NCBI RefSeq assembly: GCF_000024865.1
Contig: NC_013595.1
Span: 186,001 to 250,000 of the forward strand
Reading direction: 5' to 3'
From: Streptosporangium roseum DSM 43021
Lineage (GTDB): Bacteria > Actinomycetota > Actinomycetes > Streptosporangiales > Streptosporangiaceae
Length of the DNA: 64,000 nt
The position numbers and the translations under genes were made by a program. The notes beneath the pieces are model-generated. The model did not search any database and had not been told where the DNA came from. It was given only the letters and a program-made list of their open reading frames with translations. Shown here one piece after another: positions 15,289 through 25,008 of this stretch (its first letter is position 1; each line of letters starts with the position of its first letter).

Positions 15289-16324
15289 AGGGCCTGTACG
15301 GAGTTGAGATCAGAAAGATTCGCCTGCGCGGTGGTTCGCTGTCCTGGTAGGCCATCGCCATGGCGCGTGGAGAGCTCACCGATGATGAATGGGCTTTGTC
15401 GATCCTCACCTGCCCTTGGGTGAGCGTGGCTCGATCCCGGACCTGCGGCAGCGGTTCAACGCCGTGATGTGGCGGTTTCGTACCGGCAGCCCGTGGCGGG
15501 ATCTGCCCGGGCAGTATGGGCCCTGGTCCACCGTCTACGACCGGTTCCGGTCGTGGGCCACGGCCGGCGTCTTCGAGCAGCTGATGCAGGCCATGATCGC
15601 TGAGGCCGCTGCGCGTGGGCAGGCCGGCCTTGACCTGGGCAGCGTGGACTCCACCAGCGCCCGCGCCTACCACCACGCCGCCGGAATGGTCCTGGACGGT
15701 GAGCTGCTCAAGGCGCTGAAGTAGGCCGCCGAACAGGAAAAGGGGCTATACCCAAGGGGCAAAACACCCAGAACGGTGAACCCGGTGGAGACGGGGACGA
15801 AGACGAACGCCGGCGGTTACGACGACGGCGCCGAACACGGCTGACGGCAGCCAAGCCGGGCCGCTCTCGGGGTGGACTGAGCAGCAAGGTCCACCTGTCG
15901 GCCGACCGGCGCTGCCGTCCGCTGTCCTTCGGGCTGCCCCCGGGCCAAGCCGGAGACAGCCCGCAGTTTCGCGCCGTCCTGGCCCGCATCAAGATCCGCC
16001 TGCCCGTCGGCCGACTACGTACCCGCCCGGACGCGGTGGCCGCCGACAAGGCCTACTCCTCCCGCGCCAACCGCGGCTACCTGCGCAGACGCCACATCAC
16101 GGCCGTCATCCCCGAGAAGACCGATCAGGCGGCCAACCGCAAGAAACGTGGCTCCCGCGGCGGCCGCCCGGTCAACCATGATCGAGACCTCTACAAGCAG
16201 CGCAACACGGCGGAACGGTGCATCAATCGCATCAAAGAGTGGCGCGGACTGGCCTTCCGCTTCGACAAGACTCCCGAGAGCTGTCTCGCGGGCCTTCATC
16301 TACGCGGAGCCATCTTGTGGGGTC
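15289..16324 (+). mobile_element. IS5-family element, decayed copy 1
   Basis: The left end AGGGCCTGTACGGAGTTGAG matches that of copy 2 at 42.3 kb. The transposase begins at ATG 15360 (MARGELTDDEW) but shifts frame within 20 codons relative to copy 2. It resumes as PDLRQRFNAVMWRFRTGSPWRDLPGQYGPW and ends at a stop after LLKALK. The C-terminal part, VAADKAYSSRANRGYLRRRHITAVIPEKTDQAANRK and the RCINRIKEWRGLAFR helix, is in another frame. The right terminus is missing; similarity to copy 2 ends near 16320. The 170 bp before the left end (15119-15288) hold nothing I recognise. Confidence 0.8.
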
Positions 16325-16429
16325 ACGTCCAGTGGCGTGGTGTACGAGTATCCGGTGCCGGGGCTGGGCCGAGGGTGATGCCGGGATCGGGGTCGGGGGT
16401 GGCGTCGGGGTCGTTCGCCGTCAAACGGC

Positions 16430-16575
16430 GCGGCGCCGTATTGGGGTCGAAGGTCAAAAGCGCAGCGAGAGGTGGGTGGAGTTGCCGGGGCCGCCCTTTC
16501 GTGCGGCGCCGTACCGGGTGGAAGGTCAAAAGCGCAACGAGGGCAGGTGGGGTGGCCGGAGGCCGCTTCATCCGC
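16430..16575 (-). repeat. 72-bp repeat units, left (inverted) arm
   Basis: Two units on the minus strand, each containing a GTACGGCGCCGC-type head (complements at 16430 and 16503) and a GCTGCGCTTTTGACCTTCCA-type body. They are the inverse of the array at 16829-16984. Confidence 0.75.
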
Positions 16576-16721
16576 GCGAGCCGGTGTCTCGTGGTCCGGG
16601 GGGCGGTGCTCAGGAGGAGCCGGCCGATGGGCGGGTGGGAAGGCCTGGTGAGGGGGTCGGTGGTGGATCGGGCGAGGCAGAGCGGGCGCCGATGAGCCCC
16701 GGGAGCGGTAGTGGTCAGGAG

Positions 16722-16784
16722 TTTTCCTTGATCTGTTGGGATTGGCGGTCCATGGCGCCGCTAATCCCAACAGATCAAGGAAAA
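16722..16784. repeat. Palindrome with perfect 22-bp arms
   Basis: TTTTCCTTGATCTGTTGGGA plus TT (16722-16743) is repeated as its exact complement at 16763-16784. The 19-base loop, GGCGGTCCATGGCGCCGCT, is itself partly self-complementary. It lies at the centre of the two inverted 72-bp arrays and has no transposase. Confidence 0.85.
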
Positions 16785-16828
16785 CCCCTGCACCGCCCCT
16801 CCCCGGCCCGCGCAGCGGGGAGCACTCC

Positions 16829-16984
16829 GTACGGCGCCGCACGAAAGGGCGGCCCCGGCAACTCCACCCACCTCTCGCTGCGCTTTTGACCTTCCACCCG
16901 GTACGGCGCCGCAGAGATGGGTCGGCCCCGGCCACCCCACCCACCCTCGCTGCGCTTTTGACCTTTCATCCCGTACGGCGCCGC
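16829..16984 (+). repeat. 72-bp repeat units, right arm
   Basis: GTACGGCGCCGC heads recur at 16829, 16901 and 16973, a period of 72. Each is followed by a CGGCCCCGGC(A/C)ACTCCACCCA-like stretch and GCTGCGCTTTTGACCTT. The whole 16325-17115 region carries no convincing gene; the long open frames through it are repeat-derived. Confidence 0.75.
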
Positions 16985-17115
16985 GCGGATGGACACCCCT
17001 GAGCCGGAACGGAGGTGAACGGGCACTGCTGTCGCTGCCCGCCACCGGCGGAACCCGTACACCACATCCGTGGACGCAACCTCAGCCGCCGTACCGAGGC
17101 CGCACCGCCGTTCGG

Positions 17116-17547
17116 TCAGCCTGTGTCTTCCCTGAAGTACGGACGTCGCCGTTGCTGCCACCACGGCCAGTCAGGTGAGGCACGAAGGTCCGGCGATGTC
17201 CGGGCGAGAAAGCTTCTGTCGATGGGGAGTACCAGGCTGTAGAGGTACGGTCTGGCCCAGGGGGGTAAGGCGATGAGCGCCTGTTCCAGCCGCCAACGTG
17301 GTGCGTCTCCGCAGCACTCAGGACAGATGCACCCGGGACCGATCCGGTCGACACTTCCGGGAAGAACCGCCTGCGTCCAGGCCAGCAGTGCCCCGGCCAC
17401 CGTGCCCGGCCGCATCTGCGTGTGCTCCAGCGCGATCACTGCCGCCATGGGGCGACGTCCGAGCCCCGGAACCTGATGGATCGAAGCTCTGTGGGTTCCG
17501 CACATCGATCCCCGTGCGCGGACCTCCGAAGGGCGCCTACGCGGCAT
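17116..17547 (-). CDS. Small Cys-containing hypothetical protein
   Basis: 143 residues. A Cys cluster CICPECCGDAPRW (zinc-ribbon-like) precedes a helical segment LEQALIALPPWARPYLYSLVLPIDRSFLARTSPD. The second part resembles short actinobacterial hypothetical proteins that combine a CPxC motif with an ALPxxAxxELxxLVxxLD-type helix. Starts at 17547 or 17505 are possible. It is alone next to the 72-bp repeat field. Function unknown. Confidence 0.45.
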   Translation of the reverse strand: MPRRRPSEVRARGSMCGTHRASIHQVPGLGRRPMAAVIALEHTQMRPGTVAGALLAWTQAVLPGSVDRIGPGCICPECCGDAPRWRLEQALIALPPWARPYLYSLVLPIDRSFLARTSPDLRASPDWPWWQQRRRPYFREDTG

Positions 17548-17845
17548 GGCCCTTTCTGATCAACGTCATGAGCTGATGATCGCACGCGGGGAAGAGGATC
17601 TCCAGACTCGGCCCGTTGGACTACCGCCCTTACGATCGCCTGGCGGTGGCTGATCTCCGTAGAGGGCTGGGGGCGATCGACGGCCCGGGACCTCGTTCCT
17701 CAGTCCCGACCCACCGAATACCTCATCCTCTGGCGGTACGGGCTCGCGTATCGATGATCAGGAGTTGTCGTCCCTGCCTGCTTCAATCCACGTTGAGATA
17801 TACCGATAGATCCACACGAATCAAACCGAGAAGAGGCTGAGGCTG

Positions 17846-18331
17846 ATGGGAGAACTCATTACGTATCTGCTGGAGAAGGTCCATGACGATCCCGGGCGTT
17901 GGATGGTGGTCGACGGTGCGGCCATCAACGGCGAGGAGATGGCCCCGTGGGAGCAGGAATGGGGGCGGTATGAGGACTGGATCGAGGTCGGCCCCAATGC
18001 CCTGGTCTGTGATACTCCCCGGGACATCACAGCGGATGTCCGGCTTGAACTATGGAGTGATCAACCTCCCGCACCTGAGTCGGCTTGGGACCACTCATGG
18101 ACCGGCGAGATCTTCCTTCGGTCGGGAAAGATCCAGCTCAGGGGGTTCTACAACGGGGAGTGGGGCGTGCACGAGGTTTTTGACCTGGGTCACCGGGATG
18201 CCACCTGGCTCGTTCGGGCACAGCACAAGACATTGGAGAATGATCGGGAGACCGACTTTCCTCGCGACATCTACCGAGCCGATATCTACAAGTTCCAGTT
18301 CTGGCGGCCGATCCTTCAGCAGGGGAGCTGA
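17846..18331 (+). CDS. Hypothetical protein, possible immunity-type orphan
   Basis: 161 residues, acidic and Trp-rich (WMVVDGAAINGEEMAPWEQEWGRYEDW; LELWSDQPPAPESAWDHSW; DATWLVRAQHKTLENDRE). The ATG follows GAGGCTGAGGCTG. It is soluble, single-domain, and lower in GC than the flanking genes. No family was recognised with certainty; size and composition are like those of small immunity or effector-neighbour proteins, which is only a suggestion. The 298 bp upstream hold no gene. Confidence 0.5.
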   Translation: MGELITYLLEKVHDDPGRWMVVDGAAINGEEMAPWEQEWGRYEDWIEVGPNALVCDTPRDITADVRLELWSDQPPAPESAWDHSWTGEIFLRSGKIQLRGFYNGEWGVHEVFDLGHRDATWLVRAQHKTLENDRETDFPRDIYRADIYKFQFWRPILQQGS

Positions 18332-18612
18332 CTGGCAGTCACAAGAGGGACAGGGGCGGATCTACCGCAGAGCACTCCGAGTCCGGATGTCGTGCCCGTC
18401 GCGTGCCCGTCAGGAGGAAGAACAAGAGAGACTCACGGGGAATCACGGTCGCTCGACCCGCTCCCCCGAAGGTCAACGTTTCATCAGGTCAGTGCCCAGT
18501 CGCGATAGAGGCTTCCCAAGCTGACAGCACAGATTTGCTTCCATCACTCGCCTCAACTCCAACAGTTGTTGATCTTGACGCTGCGCCACAGCGATGGCAG
18601 CATCCAGCCACT

Positions 18613-18936
18613 ATGACTGTCGACTCCTCAAATCCGAACGAGCAAAACTACAAGCCTCTAGCCTTCATCCTCATCTTGTTCAGCTCCATCTTTATGGTCA
18701 TGCCGATCCACGTCGTGATCAAGATGAGTGAGCCCGGGCTGCGGCAACCGGTTACTCCGGCGTTTATTCCGGTACTGATCTTGGTCGGATTGCCTGCGCT
18801 CGGGGCTCTCGTCGGAGCCTTCCTGAGGTTTCAGGGACCTGGTGGCAGACTCTTCGGGATCATATTGGGGATATTTCTCGCCAGCGTGATCCTGATGGCG
18901 CTGCTCGTTTGCTTGATTTTCTACTCCGTCGACTGA
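18613..18936 (+). CDS. Small membrane protein, three helices
   Basis: 107 residues: polar start MTVDSSNPNEQNYK, then helices around LAFILILFSSIFMVMPI, FIPVLILVGLPALGALVGAFL and LFGIILGIFLASVILMALLVCLIFY. The ATG at 18613 lacks an obvious Shine-Dalgarno sequence. Base composition is AT-richer than the window average, suggesting transfer. No function can be assigned. Confidence 0.5.
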   Translation: MTVDSSNPNEQNYKPLAFILILFSSIFMVMPIHVVIKMSEPGLRQPVTPAFIPVLILVGLPALGALVGAFLRFQGPGGRLFGIILGIFLASVILMALLVCLIFYSVD

Positions 18937-19363
18937 TCTGCCCCAGGGCCTCGACCCACCGAGGGCGGAAGAGTTGCAATACAGAGCCGTTCAGGATAGA
19001 CCACACGTTCTCTGGTCGACCTTGCGCATCCGGAACAGCCCAAGGTCGATCGTGTCGTGTTCAACCTCGCGTGATATATGCGGGATGATCTTCTGTGATC
19101 ATGACCGGGAAGGGTGCTTCCGCCCTGGCGAGAAGCCCTATCACTGATTGGAAAGTAGCCCTCTTGAAACCCACTGGTGGACGAGATCGTGATCCTCCCA
19201 GCGATCCCCGCCTTTGGACGCTCCGCGGCCTGGAGCTTGCGGTGCGCCTTGAGTAGCGCCCGGCAGCTCCTCCCCGACCAGGGCGACGACGCCACCCGGA
19301 CATGGCTACTCAGCCGCGAAGCCGAGGAACTGGCCGCCCCCGGTGACGGCCCAAGTGGGTGAC

Positions 19364-19475
19364 CTGCTGCCCAGGCCGAAGAGACCTACGGCCGAGCGAG
19401 AGCTCATCGGGAACGCGCCCGGACCCGTTTCCTCGACCCTGGCCGCATGGCCGCCTTTCCGCCCAACGGATGTCT
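19364..19475 (+). pseudogene. Fragment of a TPR-type (XRE-family) regulator
   Basis: The segment AEETYGRARAHRERARTRFLDPGRMAAF matches the tail region of actinobacterial XRE/TPR regulators. It is closely repeated in the fragment at 27.7 kb. No start or HTH is present. The rest of the 18937-19819 interval shows no other gene. Confidence 0.4.
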
Positions 19476-19819
19476 CAGCCCCGGCCCACCGAACGTCGTG
19501 GATAGGCCAGTCATCGTTCCAGCACGGACTCAATCACCGCGCTTGTCACGGCTGGCAGGCGTTCGCAGCGCTGCCAGTGGGGCATGGTCCGAATGCTTGT
19601 CAAGACGCTGAGGATATTGCCGAAGCGCCTCGTTATGGCCCCCTTGAGTGCTCTTGCTGGGCTCTCATCCTGGCGTTTGGATCTGGAGGGTGCTCTTCTG
19701 TGGTGCGTCACAAGCGGGGGTTCCAGACGCCTCACCCGTGCCGCCGCCTGTTCTGCCCGGCCCGGTTCTCTCGTAGTGCGTAGGGCATCGACCTGTGCTG
19801 TCTGCCAAGTGAAGGAGTC

Positions 19820-21619
19820 GTGACCTTGACTGCGCTGACCTACACCATCCTTACCGACCCGACATCCCTGGAGGCGTCAGTGGACGGGCGGTCTCCGTCC
19901 ACGGGGACGATGTATCTGATGGTCACCAACACCAGACGGACGGTTCCCTGGTTGAGGATCGAGGTGAAGGTGCCCGTCGGTGACGGCGCCGGCCATCTCA
20001 CCCGGGACATCAGCACGATCAAGCCGAGGGGCGAGTACACCGACACCCAGTCAAACCCCCAGGCGGACACCCAGCCGGTGATTGTCCAGCCGCAAGGCGC
20101 CAACGTCTTCCAGGTCACCTCCCAGAGCGGTCGCATAGAAGGTTTCGCGCCTGGTGACTACATGGTGCTGACACTGGAGAACGTCACCGTCGCTCCCACT
20201 GCCGGGGTGGCCGTGCTGATGGTGACCGAGATCATCAAAACCAATAAAGGGTGGCAGACCAGCCAGGCGGCGGTGCCGGTGGTGAAGGCCGCTCCCAAGG
20301 AGATTCCGGCACCGCGCGACTTCCGCCCGGACAAGGCCATGCTGGACGCCGGAGAAGACCTCGCGCTGAGCTGGGATGGGTCCGACGACTTCAGCTACGA
20401 GATCCGGTTCCCCGGCGGGCGTGCGGACATCGCCCAGGGCACGCATACCTGGTCGCCGGCCGAAGCCCCGAAGCGGGCTACCACCTACATCTTGGTCGCC
20501 ACCGACCCCACCACTCAGAAGCAGCACTTCCTCACCACGACCGTTCAGGTGCGCTATCCCGTCCTGGAAACCCTCACCGCCACGACTGGCATCGACACCC
20601 CCTGGGTCCAGGGGACGGCGAACAAGGGGCGCGTCACCTTCACCGGCACAGGGGTGGAGATCTTCAACAACTCCGGTGGGCTGGGGACTGTGACGGCCGA
20701 CAAGGCCGATCTCAACGGCGTCAACACCGAGTGGGTGCAGGGAAGAAGCACCGACGACGGGAAGATCACCTTCCCCCAGGACGGGCTCGACGTCCGCCAG
20801 GGAAGCGGAGCATGGGGAACCGTGCACGCCGACAAGGCCGATCTCAACGGCGTCAACACCGAGTGGGTGCAGGGAAGAAGCACCGACGACGGGAAGATCA
20901 CCTTCCCCCAGGACGGGCTCGACGTCCGCCAGGGAAGCGGAGCATGGGGAACCGTGCACGCCGACACGGCCGATCTCAACGGCGTCAACACCGAGTGGGT
21001 GCAGGGAAGAAGCACCGACGACGGGAAGATCACCTTCCCCCAGGACGGGCTCGACGTCCGCCAGGGAAGCGGAGCATGGGGAACCGTGCACGCCGACACG
21101 GCCGATCTCAACGGCGTCAACACCGAGTGGGTGCAGGGAAGAAGCACCGACGACGGGAAGATCACCTTCCCCCAGGACGGGCTCGACGTCCGCCAGGGAA
21201 GCGGAGCATGGGGAACCGTGCACGCCGACACGGCCGATCTCAACGGCGTCAACACCGAGTGGGTGCAAGGAAGAAGCACCGACGACGGATGGATCAGCTT
21301 CCCCAAGGAAGGCCTGAACGTACGCAAGGGGGCCGGACAAGCCTGGGGAACCGTGTTTGCCGACAAGGCCGACGTGAACAGCGTGATCACCAACGAGATC
21401 CACGGATCAGGCGAAGGCAAGGGGTATATCCAGTTCCTGGACCAGGACAAGGGCGTGCGGATATTCGGTGGTGTGTCCGCCGGCTGGATACGGGGACTTA
21501 GCGATGACGATGCATGGATCCGCTTCAATGAAAAGGGCATATGGGTGCTCAAGAACCAGAACGGCAAGCGTGAGAGCGCGAACGTGAGTTGCGCAACGGT
21601 CAATGACCGGCCCGCATGA
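19820..21619 (+). CDS. Tandem-repeat protein with 44-residue units
   Basis: 599 residues from a GTG with AGGAG upstream. Residues 1-150 look beta-rich with no signal peptide. Residues about 160-270 form an Ig-like domain (LALSWDGSDDFSYEIRFPGG ... TTYILVATDPTTQKQHFLTTTVQV). From residue 293 come four nearly identical 44-residue repeats (start ADLNGVNTEWVQGRSTDDG), preceded by one diverged unit and followed by two diverged units ending in IWVLKNQNG. The DNA period is exactly 132 bp (20696, 20828, 20960, 21092, 21224). Repeats of this type could stack as a beta-solenoid, as in tail fibres or adhesins. No secretion gene is adjacent; function unknown. Confidence 0.8.
   Translation: MTLTALTYTILTDPTSLEASVDGRSPSTGTMYLMVTNTRRTVPWLRIEVKVPVGDGAGHLTRDISTIKPRGEYTDTQSNPQADTQPVIVQPQGANVFQVTSQSGRIEGFAPGDYMVLTLENVTVAPTAGVAVLMVTEIIKTNKGWQTSQAAVPVVKAAPKEIPAPRDFRPDKAMLDAGEDLALSWDGSDDFSYEIRFPGGRADIAQGTHTWSPAEAPKRATTYILVATDPTTQKQHFLTTTVQVRYPVLETLTATTGIDTPWVQGTANKGRVTFTGTGVEIFNNSGGLGTVTADKADLNGVNTEWVQGRSTDDGKITFPQDGLDVRQGSGAWGTVHADKADLNGVNTEWVQGRSTDDGKITFPQDGLDVRQGSGAWGTVHADTADLNGVNTEWVQGRSTDDGKITFPQDGLDVRQGSGAWGTVHADTADLNGVNTEWVQGRSTDDGKITFPQDGLDVRQGSGAWGTVHADTADLNGVNTEWVQGRSTDDGWISFPKEGLNVRKGAGQAWGTVFADKADVNSVITNEIHGSGEGKGYIQFLDQDKGVRIFGGVSAGWIRGLSDDDAWIRFNEKGIWVLKNQNGKRESANVSCATVNDRPA
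20696..21355 (+). repeat. 132-bp direct repeats inside the tandem-repeat gene
   Basis: Four copies differ at only one or two bases (for example GACAAGG versus GACACGG in the GCCGACAAGGCC head); the fifth is diverged. Such similarity means recent amplification or gene conversion and makes copy-number change by recombination likely. Confidence 0.9.
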
Positions 21620-22084
21620 TCACGGTGTGATCAGCACTGTCGGCGGATGACAGGGGCAGGGGTCAAGGTCGTTCGGACGTAGGGTGCTTCACCTTGACTC
21701 CTGTCCCTGGCCTGCTCCCAGAGAGGTGGGACGGCGGCGACGGGATGATCGGCCGGGAAAGAGCACGAGGCTACTCACTTCATGATTCGGATGATGTTCG
21801 GAATGATCAACGATCTGCATCGAACTGTCTGGAAACATGATCGTCCGAGCTTTTGGTCCGTAGTTTCCGGGGTCGGGGCCAGGCGCTCTAGCACTTCCGA
21901 CCGGGAATCAAGGCTCTGAGCCGGGTCTCCGTTCCTGCTGATCTCTCCCGGCACGTGCAGCCGGACGCGACCCCGCGCCACTGTTCGCGGAACATGCACG
22001 GAATGGAATCGGCGACGTTTTCCAGGTGGCGTTGGAGGTTCCGGAGGTTCGCGGAACGCTGCCGGGGACACCGGGGCCGATACG

Positions 22085-22120
22085 ACGAAGGACCCCGAGG
22101 GGATGCCCGGGGTCCTTCGT
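22085..22120. terminator. Hairpin downstream of an integrase remnant
   Basis: ACGAAGGACCCCG and CGGGGTCCTTCGT pair perfectly over 13 bp around a 10-base loop. It ends the minus-strand integrase remnant. The stretch 21620-22084 holds no gene that I recognise. Confidence 0.7.
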
Positions 22121-22138
22121 GTCGCACTGTCAGGGGTC

Positions 22139-22321
22139 TCACGTCGCGAGCGCTTCCAGGATCCGCCTGTTCGCCATCTCGTGCTGTCCGTCGATGCACC
22201 TGGCGTAGGCCTTGAGCAGCACGCCCACCCCGTGCCCGGTTCGCTTGGCGATCTCCGGCGTGTGCACCCCGGCGTTCAGCAAGAGCGAGACCGCCGAGTC
22301 GCTGGGGCGTGGAGCGGACAT
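22139..22321 (-). pseudogene. Integrase C-terminal remnant
   Basis: 60 residues with AVSLLLNAGVHTPEIAKRTGHGVGVLLKAYARCIDG. This is the C-terminal end of a tyrosine recombinase from the helix before the H-x-x-R-like GHG motif through the catalytic Tyr (KAYARCIDG). Everything upstream is lost. No tRNA is adjacent. Confidence 0.7.
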
Positions 22322-22465
22322 ATGCCTGGCTGGGCCGCTATCGACGCCTGTCGCGAGACTGCGAGTACCTGATCACGACCTCGGAAAGCGTCATCTGTGC
22401 CGTGACCCGCATGCTGCTCCTGCACCGTCTCGGAGCGCCCCGACCATGATTTTTTCAGCCGTCCT

Positions 22466-23501
22466 CTACTTGTTGACGTGCTTGTACAGGTAGCCGGTCG
22501 TCTTCTTGAGCTGGGCGGACGTGCCGTTGGCGGTGCGGTACCGTTCGGCGATGCCGATGGCCTTCGTCAGCGTGGTGCTGCCGTGGACCTTGGTGGAGCC
22601 GTTGTGGACACCGTGGGCGTAGTTGAGCCAGGCGGCCAGCAGTTCACGGTCGAGCAAAGCCTTGGCGGTCTTGCTCTTGGGGGCAAGGACCTTGTAGGCC
22701 TTGCCGAGGGAGCCGGCGTCGGTCACCTCGGGGAAGACCTTGCTGCCGTTCTGCGCGAGCGACAGGTAGCAGACGAGGGTCCTGTCGTCCAGCGTCCCCT
22801 TTCCGCAGAGCATCTCGGCCGCCCACCGCTTGGCGTTCAGTGGTTTGGTGCCCTTGCCCCGCTTACACGTGTCCGGGACCGGGACCGGCAGAGGGTCGGT
22901 GGCCGTGCTGAGGTCGGAGGGGCCGGGTGCCTGGCTTCGCGTCGGCGCCGTTGGGGCATACCAAGACGGCCAGGTAGTACGGGTCGAAATCAGAGCTGGA
23001 GAAGCAGGCCTCGCCCACGATCCGCCCGGCGAAGAACGGGTGATCCCGATCGATGCCGGTGTCGAGGATCGCGATGGTGGAGCCCTTGCCGGTCCAGCCC
23101 GCCTGGTTGGCCTTGTCCGAACCGATCAGCTTGGTGCTGACGTCGAGCGTCGGCTTGCTCACTTCGTCCTTGTAGATGGCCTTCACCCGGCTGTCGGTCT
23201 TGAGTTCGGCGAGGGTCGGCTTGTCGATGGTTGCGACGAGGAACCCGTCGGAGCCGGCCTTGCTGATGACCTTGGTCTCGCTTGAGGCCGCTTCGGCGGT
23301 CCTGGCCACATCCGCAAGGCTCTGGCCGTGCTCGATCTCGATGATCGCGCGTACCTTCCCGCCCTTCTGCACCTCGGCCGCGAGGCTCTTGGCCACAGTG
23401 GGGTCGTCGGTGGTTGCCTGAGCTGGTGACCCGACGGCCAGCGCGGCCGTCGCGGTGATGGCGAGCACAGCGGTGCTCGCCAGTAGAGACCGTAGTCTCA
23501 C
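22466..23501 (-). pseudogene. S8 (subtilisin-like) peptidase with internal deletion
   Basis: The N-terminal part is sound: GTG 23501 with GGAGG, signal peptide MRLRSLLASTAVLAITATAALA, an inhibitor I9-like propeptide (KVRAIIEIEHGQSLADVARTA) and the catalytic Asp segment STIAILDTGIDRDHPFF. After DADAKPG-like sequence near 22920 the frame is lost, and the His and Ser catalytic blocks are absent. A different frame from about 22865 encodes a 120-residue tail (AKRWAAEMLCGKGTLDDRTLVCYLSLAQNG ... LYKHVNK), probably the original C-terminal domain. The enzyme cannot be active. Confidence 0.75.
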
Positions 23502-23759
23502 TGGTCCTCCGAGGGGAGCGGACCGTCCTGAGCTGGACGGGCTGAGGGAGGGGAAGCCATCGGGGGCGGAAGGGGCTGGAACTGCGGAAGCTCAGCTACT
23601 CGCCGCCCCTGTTGCCGAAGTCCTGAAATGTCCTCATGTTTGGTAAAAGCGAAGACCAAGAGTAGTCAACGATCATCAAGGTTGACGAGAAAGAAGTGGT
23701 CCCGTTATCCGATTTTTCGGACACCCGAAACCGGGCACAGGTCCACTCCACGACCCGGC

Positions 23760-23990
23760 GGCGCGGGATCACCCCGATGCGGGGCACCTCGCGCGGCGGT
23801 GCGTCGTTCCTGGCTCCAGGTGGAGCCCATGCCGCCGTCGCGGCGCACCACGATCCGTACCGTCACTCCGAGCGCATCCTCGGCCCAGCCGATGAACCGG
23901 TTCCCGCGAAAGCCCTGGTCAGCCCACACGTGCCGCAACCGTGGGAACCGGTCGACGATTTGGCTGGGGCGGGGTCCGTGGTGGCAGGTG
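23760..23990 (-). pseudogene. DDE transposase fragment (IS5/IS4 type)
   Basis: The frame contains DRFPRLRHVWADQGFRGNRFIGWAEDALGVTVRIV, the second catalytic Asp region of IS5-group transposases. Both ends are missing. Confidence 0.6.
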
Positions 23991-23997
23991 CGGGATC

Positions 23998-24165
23998 GTG
24001 ACAACGGGCAGCGTCTCGTCGTTCGCGGCCCAGCACAGGAACGGGTGGGTGTTCCGGCGTCGGGTGTAGGCGTCGGCACACCAGGCGTCGATATCGGCCT
24101 GACGGCAGTCGGCGAGGATCTCCGGACGGGATGTCTTACGTCGAGCACTCGCTGCGATCCGGTCG
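23998..24165 (-). pseudogene. Recombinase core-binding-domain fragment
   Basis: Minus-strand reading gives ILADCRQADIDAWCADAYTRRRNTHPFLCWA. This resembles the SAM-like DNA-binding domain of actinobacterial tyrosine recombinases. It joins directly to the transposase fragment, with no intact start or catalytic part. Confidence 0.4.
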
Positions 24166-24234
24166 ATGCGACGGGTGGAAAGGCTCAGGGCCGTCAGACC
24201 CGTGGTCTGACGGCCCTGGTCGGCCGGTTCATGG

Positions 24235-25008
24235 TCAGGCCTTGTTGAAGATGTTCTTGGCCCAGAGGTAGGAGACAGCGGCGATGCCGACGCACCAGGC
24301 GGTGGCGATGGCGGCGCTGTTGCCGATCGGGGTGCCGAGGAGGAGGCCGCGGACGGTTTCCATGATCGGGGTGAAGGGCTGGTATTCGGCGAACCAGCGC
24401 AGGGCGGTGGGCATGGAGTCGGTGGGGACGAAGCCGCTGCCGAGAAAGGGCAGCAGGATCAGGGGCATCGGGGCGTTGCCGGCGGCCTCGGGGGTCGGGG
24501 ACTTCAGACCGAGGGCGACCGACAGCCAGGTGATGGCCACGGCGAACAGGGTGAGCATTCCGGTGGCGGCCAGCCATTCGGCGGCGGTGGCGTTCGGGCG
24601 GAAGCCGATCGCCAGGGCGATGCCGATGAGGACGGCCATGCCGAGGAGCTGCTGGACGACGCTGCCGACGACGTGGCCGGTGAGGACCGAGGCCCGGGAG
24701 ATCCGCATGGTGCGGAAGCGGGCGATGATGCCTTCGGTCATGTCGGTGGCGACCATGACGGCGGTTCCGGTCGCGGCGGTGGCCGCCGCCATGAGCAGGA
24801 TGCCGGGGACGACGTAGTTGACGTAGGTGCTGCGGCCGCCGCCGAGTCCGTCGCCGAGGGTGCCGCCGAGGACGTAGACGAACAGGAACAGGATGATGAC
24901 GGGCGTGGCGATCAGCTGCACGGTCATGGACGGGTAGCGGAGCAGGCGCTTGAGCTGGCGCCGGACCATGGTGGAGGAGTCGCGCATGGCGAAGGTGAGG
25001 GTGCTCAT
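24235..25008 (-). CDS. ABC-2 type exporter permease (DrrB-like)
   Basis: 257 residues, six helices. The N-terminal RQLKRLLRYPSMTVQLIATPVIILFLFVYVLGG and the central VVPGILLMAAATAATGTAVMVATDMTEGIIARFRTMRISRASVL are the hallmark of the DrrB/ABC2_membrane family. Its ATG overlaps the ATPase stop as ATGA. With the ATPase it would form a (DrrA)2(DrrB)2 exporter for a hydrophobic or toxic compound. The operon promoter lies ahead of the DUF4097 gene. Confidence 0.9.
   Translation of the reverse strand: MSTLTFAMRDSSTMVRRQLKRLLRYPSMTVQLIATPVIILFLFVYVLGGTLGDGLGGGRSTYVNYVVPGILLMAAATAATGTAVMVATDMTEGIIARFRTMRISRASVLTGHVVGSVVQQLLGMAVLIGIALAIGFRPNATAAEWLAATGMLTLFAVAITWLSVALGLKSPTPEAAGNAPMPLILLPFLGSGFVPTDSMPTALRWFAEYQPFTPIMETVRGLLLGTPIGNSAAIATAWCVGIAAVSYLWAKNIFNKA

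Noticed and set aside
16300..16944. Protein of 214 residues encoded across the inverted repeats
   Set aside because: Frames are open on both strands because of the 72-bp repeats; there is no ribosome site and no family similarity.
20051..21403. Antisense repeat protein opposite the tandem-repeat gene
   Set aside because: Periodicity simply mirrors the 132-bp repeats; the plus strand has the ribosome site, plausible domains and diverged outer units that preserve its frame.
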